Shown here: piece after piece, positions 46,636 through 55,827 of the stretch
Layout: the number at the start of each line of letters is the position of its first letter
How positions within the stretch are numbered: position 1 is the stretch's first letter
Assembly: GCA_964464175.1 (NCBI GenBank)
Contig: CAYXFD010000004.1
Span: 62,001 to 126,000, forward strand
DNA: 64,000 nucleotides
Direction: 5' to 3'
From: CAYXFD01 sp964464175
GTDB lineage: Bacteria; Cloacimonadota; Cloacimonadia; Cloacimonadales; JAJBBL01
Notes under the pieces: model-generated
The model's input: the letters and a program-made list of their open reading frames with translations, nothing else
What the model was told of the DNA's origin: nothing
Database searches by the model: none
Position numbers and translations under genes: made by a program

Positions 46636-48438
46636 TTAGAAGAAAAGGTGCCGGTTATCTTCTATCTTTGCCTCTTCCATTAACTCTTGATACCAATCGT
46701 TCAAGTGTTGATTGCGTTCCCTTTCGGTCATTTCAGCCAATAACTGATCTTTTCTTTCCTCAAAATCGTCCATATCAGGATGTTCTCTCTTATCAACATG
46801 GGCAATATAAGCTCCCCGCTCTCCGGTTATCAAGGATGTAAACTCTCCTTCCTCGGAAGCAAGTATTGCTTCATTGAGTTCCTCGACCCGTCCTATTCTC
46901 GGAATACTTCGATCAGCCGTAACGTTTTTGGCTTCGATAATTTCCCATCCTTCCCGGGTTGCAGCAGCAAGAAATTCATCCTGCTCATAATTAGCATAAA
47001 ATTCGGCTGCTTTTTCTTTTGCCAATTCGCGTTTCTTATTCATTTCAACTGCAGATTTAACTCTTCTGCGAACATCTTCCAGTTCGTCATATCTTTCGGG
47101 TAACTTTTCCGCTAATTGTAAGACGAAAAGGTCTCCGTTGGGGGATTCTTTTATCTCCGGAACAGCTCCAACTCTTTTGTCAAAGGCGAAAGAAACCAAA
47201 TCTTCAAATCTACCCAAACCCTGGATAAATTGAGCATTGTCTTCAAATAGTCCTGATTCTTGAACGGTCAGCTCAAAGTCTTCTGCAGCTGTATTGATTC
47301 CTTTCTTGGTCACACTCTGATGAAAGTCAGAAGCTTTGTCGGCAATCTCTAATCTGGTGAGTTCCGAAGCTTCCACACGGAACAGGATATGACTTGCTCT
47401 TATTTCCTCCGCTCCATCTTCTCCGCTACGTTTATCGGTAACTTTGATAATATGCCAGCCAAATTGCGTATTTACCGGCTCACTGATCTCTCCAATCTCC
47501 ATGCTAAAGGCTTTTTCTTCAAATTCGGGAACCATTCTGCCTCTTCCGAAGAAATCCAGATCTCCGCCTTGTTCAGCATTACTGGGATCTTGAGAGAACT
47601 CTCTTGCCATCTCGGCAAAATCAGCTCCCCTTTTAATCTCACCCCAAACTTTGTCAGCAGTTTGTTTTTCCTCTGCCATATCTCTTTCACTCGGTTCCAT
47701 AGGGAAACGGACATAATCATAACGAGCACTCGGCTGTCTTTTAAAATCATCTCTGTTCTCATCATAATAGGCTTGAATTTCTTCCTCAGTAGCCTCGACA
47801 TCCTTTATCTTATTGGGATCGAAAAAGATAACTTTTGCTTCACCCTTGTTATTCCTTTTGATAAAATCGTCACGGACTTCTTGTTCGGTAACAGTAACTT
47901 CATTCCTTACTCTCTCTAACAGTATTTCATAAGGCAACTGGTCCCGGATATGATTTTCAAGCCAACTAAGATCCAGGGGTTGACCATTAGGTGCAATACC
48001 GGTAATTAAAGTATTCAGATATAATTCTTGGCTAAAAGATCCATTCTGATGGAAAATATCCGCTTCTCTTATAAACTGTGGCGGCTCATTTTTGAGTTTG
48101 TCAATAACCTGCTCATCGCTGATCCTGATGCGTCTTCTTCTGATTTCCTGATCGAATAGTATTCTCTGAACCAACTGTTGCCAGGTTTGATCATTTAACT
48201 GCTGTATTACCTGTTCGTCGGGTTGTTCTTCCGGATTCTCAGCCATATAATTCTGATATGTATTCTGTAAATACTGCATGTATTCCTGATAAGAAATCTT
48301 CCTACCGGCAATTCTACCTATATGTGTTGATTGACGGTCAAATAATCCACCGATACCCATTATTGCCATACCGACAATAAAAACAAAGGCAGTTAAATAG
48401 ATTATTATCCTCGCCTTCTTTCTGAAAACATCAAGCAT
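46636..48438 (-). CDS. PpiD/SurA-like periplasmic peptidyl-prolyl isomerase
   Basis: 600-residue foldase anchored to the inner membrane by one helix (about 11-32). It starts MLDVFRKKARIIIYLTAF, and the SurA_N-type segment (IGRIAGRKISYQEYMQYL) follows at about 39-200. The parvulin domain lies at about 228-345, with GADFAEMAREFSQDPSNAEQGGDL and FGWHIIKV. A second, degenerate parvulin-like unit follows (ASHILFRVEAS to about 460), then a C-terminal helical part. It assists folding of exported proteins. The gene is followed by a 467-nt gap and then lolC. Confidence 0.88.
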   Translation of the reverse strand: MLDVFRKKARIIIYLTAFVFIVGMAIMGIGGLFDRQSTHIGRIAGRKISYQEYMQYLQNTYQNYMAENPEEQPDEQVIQQLNDQTWQQLVQRILFDQEIRRRRIRISDEQVIDKLKNEPPQFIREADIFHQNGSFSQELYLNTLITGIAPNGQPLDLSWLENHIRDQLPYEILLERVRNEVTVTEQEVRDDFIKRNNKGEAKVIFFDPNKIKDVEATEEEIQAYYDENRDDFKRQPSARYDYVRFPMEPSERDMAEEKQTADKVWGEIKRGADFAEMAREFSQDPSNAEQGGDLDFFGRGRMVPEFEEKAFSMEIGEISEPVNTQFGWHIIKVTDKRSGEDGAEEIRASHILFRVEASELTRLEIADKASDFHQSVTKKGINTAAEDFELTVQESGLFEDNAQFIQGLGRFEDLVSFAFDKRVGAVPEIKESPNGDLFVLQLAEKLPERYDELEDVRRRVKSAVEMNKKRELAKEKAAEFYANYEQDEFLAAATREGWEIIEAKNVTADRSIPRIGRVEELNEAILASEEGEFTSLITGERGAYIAHVDKREHPDMDDFEERKDQLLAEMTERERNQHLNDWYQELMEEAKIEDNRHLFF

Positions 48439-48658
48439 TCCTAAACCTCCTGCATTTAGAACCTATTAGTAGCTAATTCGTAACAAGAATTTATCAAACC
48501 TCTTTTTGTCAATCATAACTTTTATTTCAGAGATCTGAGGTCATTGATTTGAATTGGTAGTACCTAATTTTACTCATGTTCTACCGATGAGTGTTTGTGG
48601 AACGGATGCCAGTGGAGCTTAACTTGGCGGATACCCGAGATGTGTTGCAGGTAAAGAA

Positions 48659-48683
48659 AAAAGCCCGCCTAAGACGGGCTTTT
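48659..48683 (-). terminator. Terminator behind the small RHH-like gene
   Basis: AAAAGCCCG pairs with CGGGCTTTT around a 7-nt loop. With flanking A and T runs it could act in both directions. It lies 22 nt after the stop of the gene at 48705. Confidence 0.85.
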
Positions 48684-48704
48684 AAAGGTTAAACGGTTTG
48701 ATTA

Positions 48705-48920
48705 TTAATCGAACTTTTTCTGGAAGTTCTTCATAGTAGTTTGATGTTTCTTTATCAGATCATCGATAGCTTCTCTACCTAATTCTTCCAGTTTCATTCT
48801 CTTTATGGCTGCTATCGTTTTAAAGGTAGCAACTGTGTCGTCATCTAATCTAAAAGTCAGACGACTCGCTTTGGATTCATCAAATTCTTGAATCTCTTTC
48901 TTTTTTCTTCCTCTTGCCAT
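48705..48920 (-). CDS. Small ribbon-helix-helix-like DNA-binding protein
   Basis: 71 residues, ATG behind GAGGTG. A basic N-terminus (ARGRKKK) is followed by RLTFRLDDDTVATFKTIAAIKRMKLEELGREAIDDL-type sequence (residues about 20-55): one strand and two helices, the CopG/Arc (ribbon-helix-helix) pattern. The tail is basic. It is monocistronic with its own terminator, and nested inverted repeats lie just upstream. No toxin gene is next to it, so an antitoxin role is not supported. A small transcription regulator that controls itself is a fair guess. Confidence 0.7.
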   Translation of the reverse strand: MARGRKKKEIQEFDESKASRLTFRLDDDTVATFKTIAAIKRMKLEELGREAIDDLIKKHQTTMKNFQKKFD

Positions 48921-49345
48921 AATTCACCTCTCTTACGACAATGATAGACCATGAAGTGATGCTTCATGATGAAATCACGATGTCATTGTATTTAACTTTT
49001 CTATCAGAATTATATATAACTTTGTCAATTGGAAACATAGGTATATATTGATTGATTAGTGAAATGGAAGTTTGAACAATGAACTAAATGCTTGCATAGC
49101 AGGGAATAGCAAAATATGAGCAGCGTTCATAAAAGTGAAAAAGATTGTCACAAAAGGACTATTAAGTAAACAAGCTTTTTGGGATGCTTTGATGGTAAAA
49201 TGAATAAACTTGACCTGAGACAACGGAGAGTTTTTTTTGTAGATATTTTTGTTAATCAGTCAAGAAAGTCAATAAAGAGTAAGCGCATGGTTACAACGAA
49301 GAGGAGATAATCTATTAGAAACAGTTTTTTCAGTAAAGGTGAAGA
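48921..49345. other. Divergent intergenic region upstream of the RHH-like gene and mgtE
   Basis: 425 nt. It contains the inverted repeats described for the RHH-like gene (48938-48989). On the - strand there is TTGACA (about 49026) followed by an AT-rich stretch, a possible promoter for the RHH-like gene. I looked for an Mg-sensing leader (M-box) before mgtE and did not see one. Confidence 0.4.
48938..48989. promoter_or_regulatory. Nested inverted repeats, possible operator of the RHH-like protein
   Basis: CATGAAG (48950-48956) and CTTCATG (48962-48968) form a 7-5-7 inverted repeat. It is enclosed by ACAATGA (48938-48944) and TCATTGT (48983-48989). It lies 18-70 nt upstream of the gene, where an autoregulating repressor would bind. 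No consensus for a known regulator was recognised. Confidence 0.45.
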
Positions 49346-50698
49346 ATGGACAGAGAATTAACGACTCAAGACATCATACAAGTTCTCTCCAGTTATAGTG
49401 CAGAGCATTTGAAGGATCTCATAGTAGATATTCATCCTGTAGATATTTTAGAAGCTATTCTTGAATATGAAGGCGATAAAAGAGAACTAATTAACAAGCT
49501 CTCTCTTGATACTGTTGTCGCAATACTGGAACGTGCTGCGGATGAGGATAAGTATTTACTATATACTCTTCTTTCCGAATCACAACAGAAGCAGATGCTG
49601 CGTGAGATGGCCTCCGATGAGTTAGTTGACTTTTTAGAGTCGGTGGAACCAGAAAAAGCAGAGTCTATTTTCAAGAAATTAGATAAAGATGATGCTGCTG
49701 AAGTAAAGCGATTGATGGGTTATGGACCGGAGACTGCCGGTGGTATTATGGTGACCGAGTTCATGGCAGTGAAATCCGACATGACGATCTGGGATGTTTT
49801 ACATCTGCTCCAAAAGGAGGGGAAGGAAGCTGAAACGATAAGTACCCTATATGTGCTTGATGAACAGGATGTATTAACGGGAGCTGTTTCGCTTCATGAG
49901 ATAGTGGTTAGTGATTTCAAAACAAAGATATCTGATATAATGAACGAAAAAGTGATCAGCGTGACAACTGATGTGGATCAGGAAGAAGTAGGGAGAATTT
50001 TTCAAAGATATGGTTTTGCCAGTGTTCCGGTAGTCGATCAAAAGGATCAAATGCAGGGAGTCATTACCTCAGACGATATTATGGAAGTTTTGAGGGAAGA
50101 GAATACCGAAGACTTTGAGAAAATGGCTGCTTTGATGCCTCATGAAGAGGACTACCTTGACACAAGTGTCTTTAATTTAGCAAAGAAGAGAATTACCTGG
50201 TTACTGATCTTAATGATATCTGCGACTTTTACCGGCTTGATAATCCAGGGATTTGAAGATGCCCTTAGTGCGGTAGTTCTCTTAGCTGCTTTCATCCCGA
50301 TGCTTATGGATACAGGGGGTAATGCCGGAGCCCAGGCTGCAACTCTTGTTATCAGAGGAATGGCAGTCGGTGAAGTTACGGTAAAGGATTTCTATTTAGT
50401 ATTGTCGAAGGAGTTTCGGGTCAGTATCATTGTAGGTTTAATTTTGGCGTTATTCAATTTCATCCGAATAATGTTGTTAGACAGACCAGGTTTTCTTTTA
50501 GCCCTTACGGTCTCAATCGCTCTGTTTTGTACAGTCGTAATAGCCAAGGCAGTCGGATGCATTCTGCCGATATTTGCTAAGAGTTTAAAAGTAGATCCGG
50601 CATTGATGGCAGCCCCTATCATCACGACTATAGTCGATGCTCTTTCTCTGATTATCTATTTTTCCTTAGCAACGTTTATATTACAGATACCCGCCTAA
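49346..50698 (+). CDS. mgtE: Magnesium transporter MgtE
   Basis: Mg2+ channel of the inner membrane, 450 residues, normal length. The N-terminal superhelical domain (about 5-130) has ADEDKYLLYTLL and LDKDDAAEVKRLMGY. Two CBS domains follow (about 135-260) with TEFMAV and SVPVVDQKDQMQGVITSDDIMEVL. The membrane part (about 283-450) holds five helices with the pore motif MLMDTGGNAGAQ. Intracellular Mg2+ closes the channel through the N and CBS domains. The next gene, ksgA, begins 4 nt after its stop. Confidence 0.96.
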   Translation: MDRELTTQDIIQVLSSYSAEHLKDLIVDIHPVDILEAILEYEGDKRELINKLSLDTVVAILERAADEDKYLLYTLLSESQQKQMLREMASDELVDFLESVEPEKAESIFKKLDKDDAAEVKRLMGYGPETAGGIMVTEFMAVKSDMTIWDVLHLLQKEGKEAETISTLYVLDEQDVLTGAVSLHEIVVSDFKTKISDIMNEKVISVTTDVDQEEVGRIFQRYGFASVPVVDQKDQMQGVITSDDIMEVLREENTEDFEKMAALMPHEEDYLDTSVFNLAKKRITWLLILMISATFTGLIIQGFEDALSAVVLLAAFIPMLMDTGGNAGAQAATLVIRGMAVGEVTVKDFYLVLSKEFRVSIIVGLILALFNFIRIMLLDRPGFLLALTVSIALFCTVVIAKAVGCILPIFAKSLKVDPALMAAPIITTIVDALSLIIYFSLATFILQIPA

Positions 50699-50702
50699 TA
50701 AA

Positions 50703-51614
50703 GTGACTTCAGTTAAGAATAAAAGAGACACCGGTCTCATTTTTAAAGCGAAGAAAAAGTTCGGACAAAATTTTTTGATCGATAAGAACATAGCCGCTAA
50801 AATCGTAGCAGCAGCAGATTTAAGGAAAAATGATGAAGTGTGGGAGATTGGTTCAGGTAAAGGAATTCTGACGGAAAAACTTCTGAAAACCGGGTGCCGG
50901 CTGACCTGTTTTGAGATCGACAGAGATTTGATCAGTTTGTTGGAGGATAAGTTTTCCGGAGAGATACAGCTTATCCCTCATGATGTATTCAAAGCAGACT
51001 GGGAAAAGCTCTTCGAAGCTATTGAAAAAAGAAGCGGAAGAAAGCCCCGAATAACTATTGTAGCCAACATACCCTATAATATAACTTCTCCCTTGATCTA
51101 CAGATTAACTGCAAAATCGGAGTTTTTCAAAGCTATTGTCTTGATGATACAGAAAGAGGTAGCCGAGAGAATCATTGCTTCTCCCGGGAACAAGGATTAC
51201 GGATTGCTGAGCCTGAGAGTTCAATATCATTTCAATGTTAAAAGGCTGTTCAATGTTCCGCCACATCTTTTCAGACCACAACCGGAGGTTATTTCCTCGG
51301 TAATCAAAATGATTCCCCGAAAGCAGAAAATCATTCTATCCGACCCCAACCTTTTCTGGCGGATTGTTGAGGCAGCGTTCCATCACCGGCGGAAAACTTT
51401 AAAAAACAACCTCCGCTCAATTCTTTCTCAGCAAGAATTACAGGTATTGACAGAATTGATGGAGAAAAGAAACTCAATCAATGAATCAATATCCCAAGAT
51501 GCCGGAATTGAAAGAATAAAGTTTAATTTAACAAATCGAGGAGAGACTTTGGATGAAAAAGACTATCTTGATCTTTATCATCTTATTAGGAATATCCGTA
51601 AGCTTAATCAGTGA
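50703..51614 (+). CDS. rsmA: 16S rRNA (adenine1518/1519-N6)-dimethyltransferase
   Basis: KsgA dimethylates two adjacent adenines in helix 45 of 16S rRNA late in 30S assembly. 303 residues. The start is a GTG only 4 nt after mgtE, without a clear ribosome binding site, so reinitiation is likely. KKFGQNFLID lies at about 18-28, the SAM site is EIGSGKGILTEKL and the catalytic NIPYNITSPL. The C-terminal domain has FRPQPEVISSVIKM and HHRRKTLKNNL. Its last 62 nt overlap the next gene. Confidence 0.94.
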   Translation: MTSVKNKRDTGLIFKAKKKFGQNFLIDKNIAAKIVAAADLRKNDEVWEIGSGKGILTEKLLKTGCRLTCFEIDRDLISLLEDKFSGEIQLIPHDVFKADWEKLFEAIEKRSGRKPRITIVANIPYNITSPLIYRLTAKSEFFKAIVLMIQKEVAERIIASPGNKDYGLLSLRVQYHFNVKRLFNVPPHLFRPQPEVISSVIKMIPRKQKIILSDPNLFWRIVEAAFHHRRKTLKNNLRSILSQQELQVLTELMEKRNSINESISQDAGIERIKFNLTNRGETLDEKDYLDLYHLIRNIRKLNQ

Positions 51615-53304
51615 AACAGCTCTGATTGAAAGCGAATACCAGAGTTCATACGGAAATGTTCTCTTTCTCAATAACTACCGTTATCATCAGAGTATATCAC
51701 CAAAATGGTCATTCATTCATACCGGTAATCTGATTCAATCGAGAAACAAAAGATTTAACCGCTATAGCAGAAACACCGATTTGGGTTGGTATATCAGCAG
51801 AGATGAGCACCCCGTAAGCTATAAGCTCCATCTTGATTATATAGCTGCCTTAGATAAGGCAGAACCTGATTCTGAGATGTATGAGATAGATAAAGTCAGA
51901 AGACAGATGGGCCTGGAACTTCTGATCAATCCTTTAGACAGTCTTGCAGTCCATTCAGGTTTTACTTATATTCGATCCGGAGAGAGCAACAGCAGGTATC
52001 TCGATAAAACAGTCAGCAGCAACGGCTACCAAAGTAACAACATTATCCACTATATCCAATCTTTTAATTCAGCAAATCTGATGATTAATTCATATTTCAA
52101 TATTTTACGCCTTGACTATGATTATTTAAGAAGTTATGGTGGAATTACTAAATTTGATATTGTTGATCCGGTAATCAACACGGAATTCTCATATCACCAG
52201 GATTTGAGTAAAATTTATCTCCTTAATGATCAGGTTGACACTCATATTCGTTCACTTTATCGAGCCTCGATTCTTCATAAGAACAGATTATCAGATGATC
52301 TTGCTTTCCGTATTGGAAATATTTACCAAGCTCGTGATAATCGTCTGCGGGAATCTCAAGACCGTAATTATCTGGAAACTGATAATCTTCTATTTACAAG
52401 CGCTATTTTGTTTTGGGAACCTTTCAGAATGTCGATTGACGGAGAATACAGGCTTTTTTCCCGTTCCTTCAAAGAAGAGACCAGCAGTAGAAAACAAGAG
52501 CAAAGAGGCATCAAAGGCAGCGTGAGTTACATCTTCTCGGAAAGGGATTCTCTGAGCTACAGTCATAGCGTTAATCTTACCCGTACTGATTATACCTTGA
52601 AAACTAATATTCTCGATAATGACCAAAGATATGAGGAACAACAAATAAGCCTCTATCTATATTTCAGAGACGGTTTGAGACTTATTAATCATTTCAGTTT
52701 TATGAGCAGAGAAGAGGTCTATCTGAAGTCAGATATGTCGGCAAATAACAAAAACACCCGCATCTATAATCTGCTCCCGGCATTAAACATAGCTTTAAGC
52801 AGAAATCTGCTCTTTACTCAGGAATATCATCTAAGGGCTGATTATGATGATTTCATCTATGATGACACTATCAGAGACAGAATGTACAGAAGGTTTTCCG
52901 CTGCTTACTCCCTCTTGAGCGGTCTGCCCTGGAAATCAGGACACTACCGCTATACACCGGAAAGAGAGAGCTTCTACAGTTCTTTTGATTTTCTTCTGGG
53001 AGTTAGCTATAAATACGATACAAATAGTAGTGGAAACCGAGCCGGGGATGCTTATGAGATCTTTGCTGAAAATGAATACCATACCTTACAGTTCGAGCTT
53101 TTCCGCAGGGTCTATGCTCTGGAGTTGGGAATGAGGCCGAGATTCATCTGGTCCAACATCCGTTATGAGTTCAGTCATAATTTCGATATTTCTTATTATT
53201 TCCCAAACCGAAGTAATTATGTCAGTTTTAACATTAATAGTTCAGGAAGCAACAAGGAGGATTTGCTCTGGAGAATTAAGGCATTAGTTAACATTTATTT
53301 TTAA
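51553..53304 (+). CDS. Putative outer-membrane beta-barrel protein
   Basis: 583 residues, ATG behind GAGGAGAGACTTTGG inside the end of ksgA. Signal peptide about 1-21 (MKKTILIFIILLGISVSLISE). The mature part is rich in Tyr, Arg, Ser and Asn. It runs in alternating amphipathic strands separated by short turns (for example YRLFSRSFKEE, GVSYKYDTNS, YEFSHNFDISYYF) and ends in LVNIYF, a final Phe, as the Bam machinery expects. No enzymatic motif and no family was recognised. The 62-nt overlap with ksgA shows it belongs to the mgtE-ksgA mRNA. Confidence 0.7.
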   Translation: MKKTILIFIILLGISVSLISETALIESEYQSSYGNVLFLNNYRYHQSISPKWSFIHTGNLIQSRNKRFNRYSRNTDLGWYISRDEHPVSYKLHLDYIAALDKAEPDSEMYEIDKVRRQMGLELLINPLDSLAVHSGFTYIRSGESNSRYLDKTVSSNGYQSNNIIHYIQSFNSANLMINSYFNILRLDYDYLRSYGGITKFDIVDPVINTEFSYHQDLSKIYLLNDQVDTHIRSLYRASILHKNRLSDDLAFRIGNIYQARDNRLRESQDRNYLETDNLLFTSAILFWEPFRMSIDGEYRLFSRSFKEETSSRKQEQRGIKGSVSYIFSERDSLSYSHSVNLTRTDYTLKTNILDNDQRYEEQQISLYLYFRDGLRLINHFSFMSREEVYLKSDMSANNKNTRIYNLLPALNIALSRNLLFTQEYHLRADYDDFIYDDTIRDRMYRRFSAAYSLLSGLPWKSGHYRYTPERESFYSSFDFLLGVSYKYDTNSSGNRAGDAYEIFAENEYHTLQFELFRRVYALELGMRPRFIWSNIRYEFSHNFDISYYFPNRSNYVSFNINSSGSNKEDLLWRIKALVNIYF

Positions 53305-53495
53305 TATTGACATTCAGTGCTGTTTTTGGCAATATGCTCATCGCAACTTGAGAAATCATTTGTCATATTGTATTAATAATTATACCAATTACTTCAGGCA
53401 GCGTGTTATTTTATGTGGATTAATTATTGTTAATAGTAGGCAGCGATTGACCGGTGTGACATTTTGTTGCAATAATATTGGATAAGTTAAAATAA

Positions 53496-54479
53496 TTAGA
53501 TACTGCCTGAAAATTCCATTATGAGTAAACCCGATTCCCCATTCGCGATTAAGATGTAGCGCCCGTAAAGAAGAATCCCCGACATCTCCGCAGAAACAGG
53601 GCTGTGGTAGGCAACTTCATAAGGTTGCAGAGAGTTAGCTATTCTGACAACGGATAATCCGCTTCTTCCCAAAGCAAGATAGGCAAATTCGCCTCTAACC
53701 TCAATAGCTCGAGCACTTGCCGGTAGTAGTAGAGAGCTTAGTTCCCGGGGATCATCTGGCTGACTGATATCATATATCTTCAATCCACCTTCAAAAGCAA
53801 CATAAGCTAAATGATTAACGACATCAATATCATAGACATTAGGGAGATCTTCAAAACTTATTTCCAAGGGGTTATAAGAATTTTCTATATCAATGACAGA
53901 AAATCCATAGCGACAGGAGGCATACAAATACGGCCACCGAAGAGTAACATTATTAACGTTTTGTCCGCCGACAAATATGCGGCTAACTTCAAAAATGTTA
54001 AAATGACTACTTATATCAAGAATTCTTATGCCACCTGTATTATCAGCCAAATAGACAAAATTACCAGCATAATCGAGACCGAATGAGCTGTCATCTGTAG
54101 AAAAGTGCCCGCTGATCTCCGGCCCGAAAGGACTATTTACGTCAATGATCTTAAAACCGGCTTCTCCGGCGGCAACATATATATAGTCTCCTCCGGCAAA
54201 TTTGAGATCGTAGTAAGTTCCGTTATCTTCGAAATATGACATTTCCTGAGGGAAATGTGGTGAGGAGATATCAATAATCCGTAATCCTCCGAGACCATCA
54301 GCTAAATAGACGGTGTTATCTGTTGCGGCAAGAGAATAAGCAAATCCCTGAGAATTGAGCTCACCAATGTGATAAAGGTAAGGGGTATTGACACCAGTAC
54401 CGGTAGTATCACTCAGATTACAACCGGTAAAAAACAGAAAGGTACTGCTCAGTACTGATAATAATAACTTACATTTCAT
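53496..54479 (-). CDS. LVIVD-repeat lipoprotein (beta-propeller)
   Basis: 327 residues. A lipoprotein signal peptide ends in LFFTGCNL. The rest is about seven repeats of roughly 40 residues with the LVIVD pattern, seen as GLRIIDISSP, GFKIIDVNSP, GIRILDISS, GFSVIDIENS, GLKIYDISQP and GLSVVRIAN, each followed by a P or E and a turn into YVA. This predicts a seven-bladed surface propeller, found often in Bacteroidetes-type and Cloacimonadota genomes. Ligand unknown. Monocistronic. Confidence 0.85.
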   Translation of the reverse strand: MKCKLLLSVLSSTFLFFTGCNLSDTTGTGVNTPYLYHIGELNSQGFAYSLAATDNTVYLADGLGGLRIIDISSPHFPQEMSYFEDNGTYYDLKFAGGDYIYVAAGEAGFKIIDVNSPFGPEISGHFSTDDSSFGLDYAGNFVYLADNTGGIRILDISSHFNIFEVSRIFVGGQNVNNVTLRWPYLYASCRYGFSVIDIENSYNPLEISFEDLPNVYDIDVVNHLAYVAFEGGLKIYDISQPDDPRELSSLLLPASARAIEVRGEFAYLALGRSGLSVVRIANSLQPYEVAYHSPVSAEMSGILLYGRYILIANGESGLLIMEFSGSI

Positions 54480-54798
54480 TCCTGCTCCAAAGATTATGTG
54501 GTTTTGCTATCTTGCCTCTTTTTTCTACCTGTTGGAGTGACAGCTTCACTTCTCTTATCATTAACTGAAATGTTGACTGATTGTGTCAATAATTTGTTTG
54601 CAAGATCTTTATCCAATGAGCACAAGCAAAATCAAAGCAATTCCTTGTCTCTACAGCAGCAATTTAAATCTGGAGAAGATATGGAAAAAAAACTAACTAT
54701 CCTGAGAAGCGGTTCAGAAATTCTTTTAACTTAGCATGATTGCCTTTTGTTCCCGGCAGATTTGTCTGTAATCCGGAATATTCAGAGAGATATCAGTA

Positions 54799-54860
54799 GT
54801 TTACCCCTGCTCTAAGTCGTAGTCAGTATAAGCCGACTACGACTTAGAGCAGGGGTAAAC
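54799..54860. repeat. Palindromic intergenic repeat, copy 2
   Basis: Left arm 54799-54824 and right arm 54835-54860 are perfectly complementary over 26 bp, with a 10-nt loop AGTATAAGCC. The core CTAAGTCGTAGT/ACTACGACT is shared with copy 1 (25221-25278). Where the two copies differ in the stem, both arms changed together. Confidence 0.85.
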
Positions 54861-55170
54861 CTCAGGTATTAGTGTGAGTCAAAAGTAATGAGATGATCGA
54901 TGTACAGAGTATTTTTAGCTTTTTGATTAGAGTTTGAACATACATAATGTCCGATATTAGCATTAGAGGGCAAGGAAATTTAAATTTGCAGCAAGAGAAC
55001 CTAAAACAGATTTTTGTGACGTAAAAATGTTTTTGAGATCTTGAAGGAAAAGGATGATGCTCTGTTATGAATATCAATTGCTAAAGGTAGAACTTACACG
55101 GCGACTTTGATTGAAAAGAAGAGGCAGATTTAGGAGGAGAATAACGAGCAGTTATTTACGGGAGTATAGC

Positions 55171-55198
55171 TTGACATTTTAATGCTTAAAAATATAGT
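55171..55198 (+). promoter_or_regulatory. Sigma-70-type promoter-like sequence
   Basis: TTGACA (55171-55176), 16 nt, TATAGT (55193-55198). A close match to consensus about 690 nt upstream of the giant gene. What it would transcribe first is not clear. Confidence 0.45.
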
Positions 55199-55640
55199 AC
55201 AATTTTGCAGTAATGACAATGTAGTGATGGTAATTGTGAGGTTTTGTAAAAGAAATGATTTAGCGGGAGGAAGAGTGGAGGCTGTAGTTTAGTTATCTAA
55301 AGGGATAGATATTGTTAACTGTTATTGGATAATCCGGCGGGATATCTTCCTACAATGGGGGACTATGCATAATCGGAAGAGAGAGAGCACCGATAAGTCC
55401 GAGACTTGATTTGTTAAGAAATTTCTAACAAAAGTTGTTATAATTGTTGGTATTAAGGTTTGTCATATTATTAAAGGTTACTCAACGGCCGGAATTTGCA
55501 CTAAAGCCGATTAAATAGAGGAAAAATGGGTTAAGTCTATGTTTAGCTGGTTGGTTTTCGATGACTGCTGGAGAATAAGTTGCGGGTAAATACCGAGCAT
55601 AAGGGAAAAAAAAATGTAAAAAGCCTTGACAAAATTCCGA

Positions 55641-55668
55641 ATGACAAGAGAAGTTGTTGCAGTATAAA
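55641..55668 (+). promoter_or_regulatory. Probable promoter of the giant gene leader
   Basis: ATGACA (55641-55646), 16 nt, TATAAA (55663-55668). It would start transcription near 55675, just ahead of the leader ORF and about 210 nt before the start codon of the giant gene. Confidence 0.5.
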
Positions 55669-55710
55669 TTCATTGTGAGGTGGCATGATTTTTAAGTTTA
55701 AGGAGAAACT

Positions 55711-55827
55711 ATGGGAATGGTAATAAGAGTGAGGTTTGAATGTGATATGGATTTTTTTGTGGCTACTGTTTTTTGGGGCTTTAATAGGGCTTTCATAACG
55801 GCTATGATAATAAATAATAGGAAGTGA
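55711..55827 (+). CDS. Possible 38-residue leader peptide
   Basis: ATG behind AAGGAG (about 55700-55705) opens a 38-codon frame rich in Phe, Ile, Arg and Met (starting MGMVIRVRFE), which ends TGA 56 nt before the ATG of the giant gene. There is no known family. A shorter 12-codon frame starting at 55685 overlaps it. Either may be a regulatory leader or chance. I include it because of its good ribosome binding site and place, not because it is proven. Confidence 0.3.
   Translation: MGMVIRVRFECDMDFFVATVFWGFNRAFITAMIINNRK

Larger units (their letters stand above)
54480..55640. other. Long intergenic region upstream of the giant gene leader
   Basis: About 1.16 kb with only short ORFs of atypical composition and no credible starts. 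It holds the hairpin repeat at 54799-54860 and a promoter-like pair at 55171-55198. The rest is AT-rich and unassigned. A stretch this long without genes is unusual for this window. Confidence 0.5.

Noticed and set aside
48921..49345. M-box magnesium riboswitch before mgtE
   Set aside because: No conserved stem-loop series could be recognised.
54498..54734. 78-codon + strand ORF upstream of the giant gene region
   Set aside because: No ribosome binding site, it starts at the edge of the divergent lipoprotein gene, and composition is unlike the coding neighbours.
55626..55668. TTGACA at 55626 paired with TATAAA at 55663 as a promoter
   Set aside because: Spacing is 31 nt, too long; the ATGACA at 55641 gives the workable spacing.
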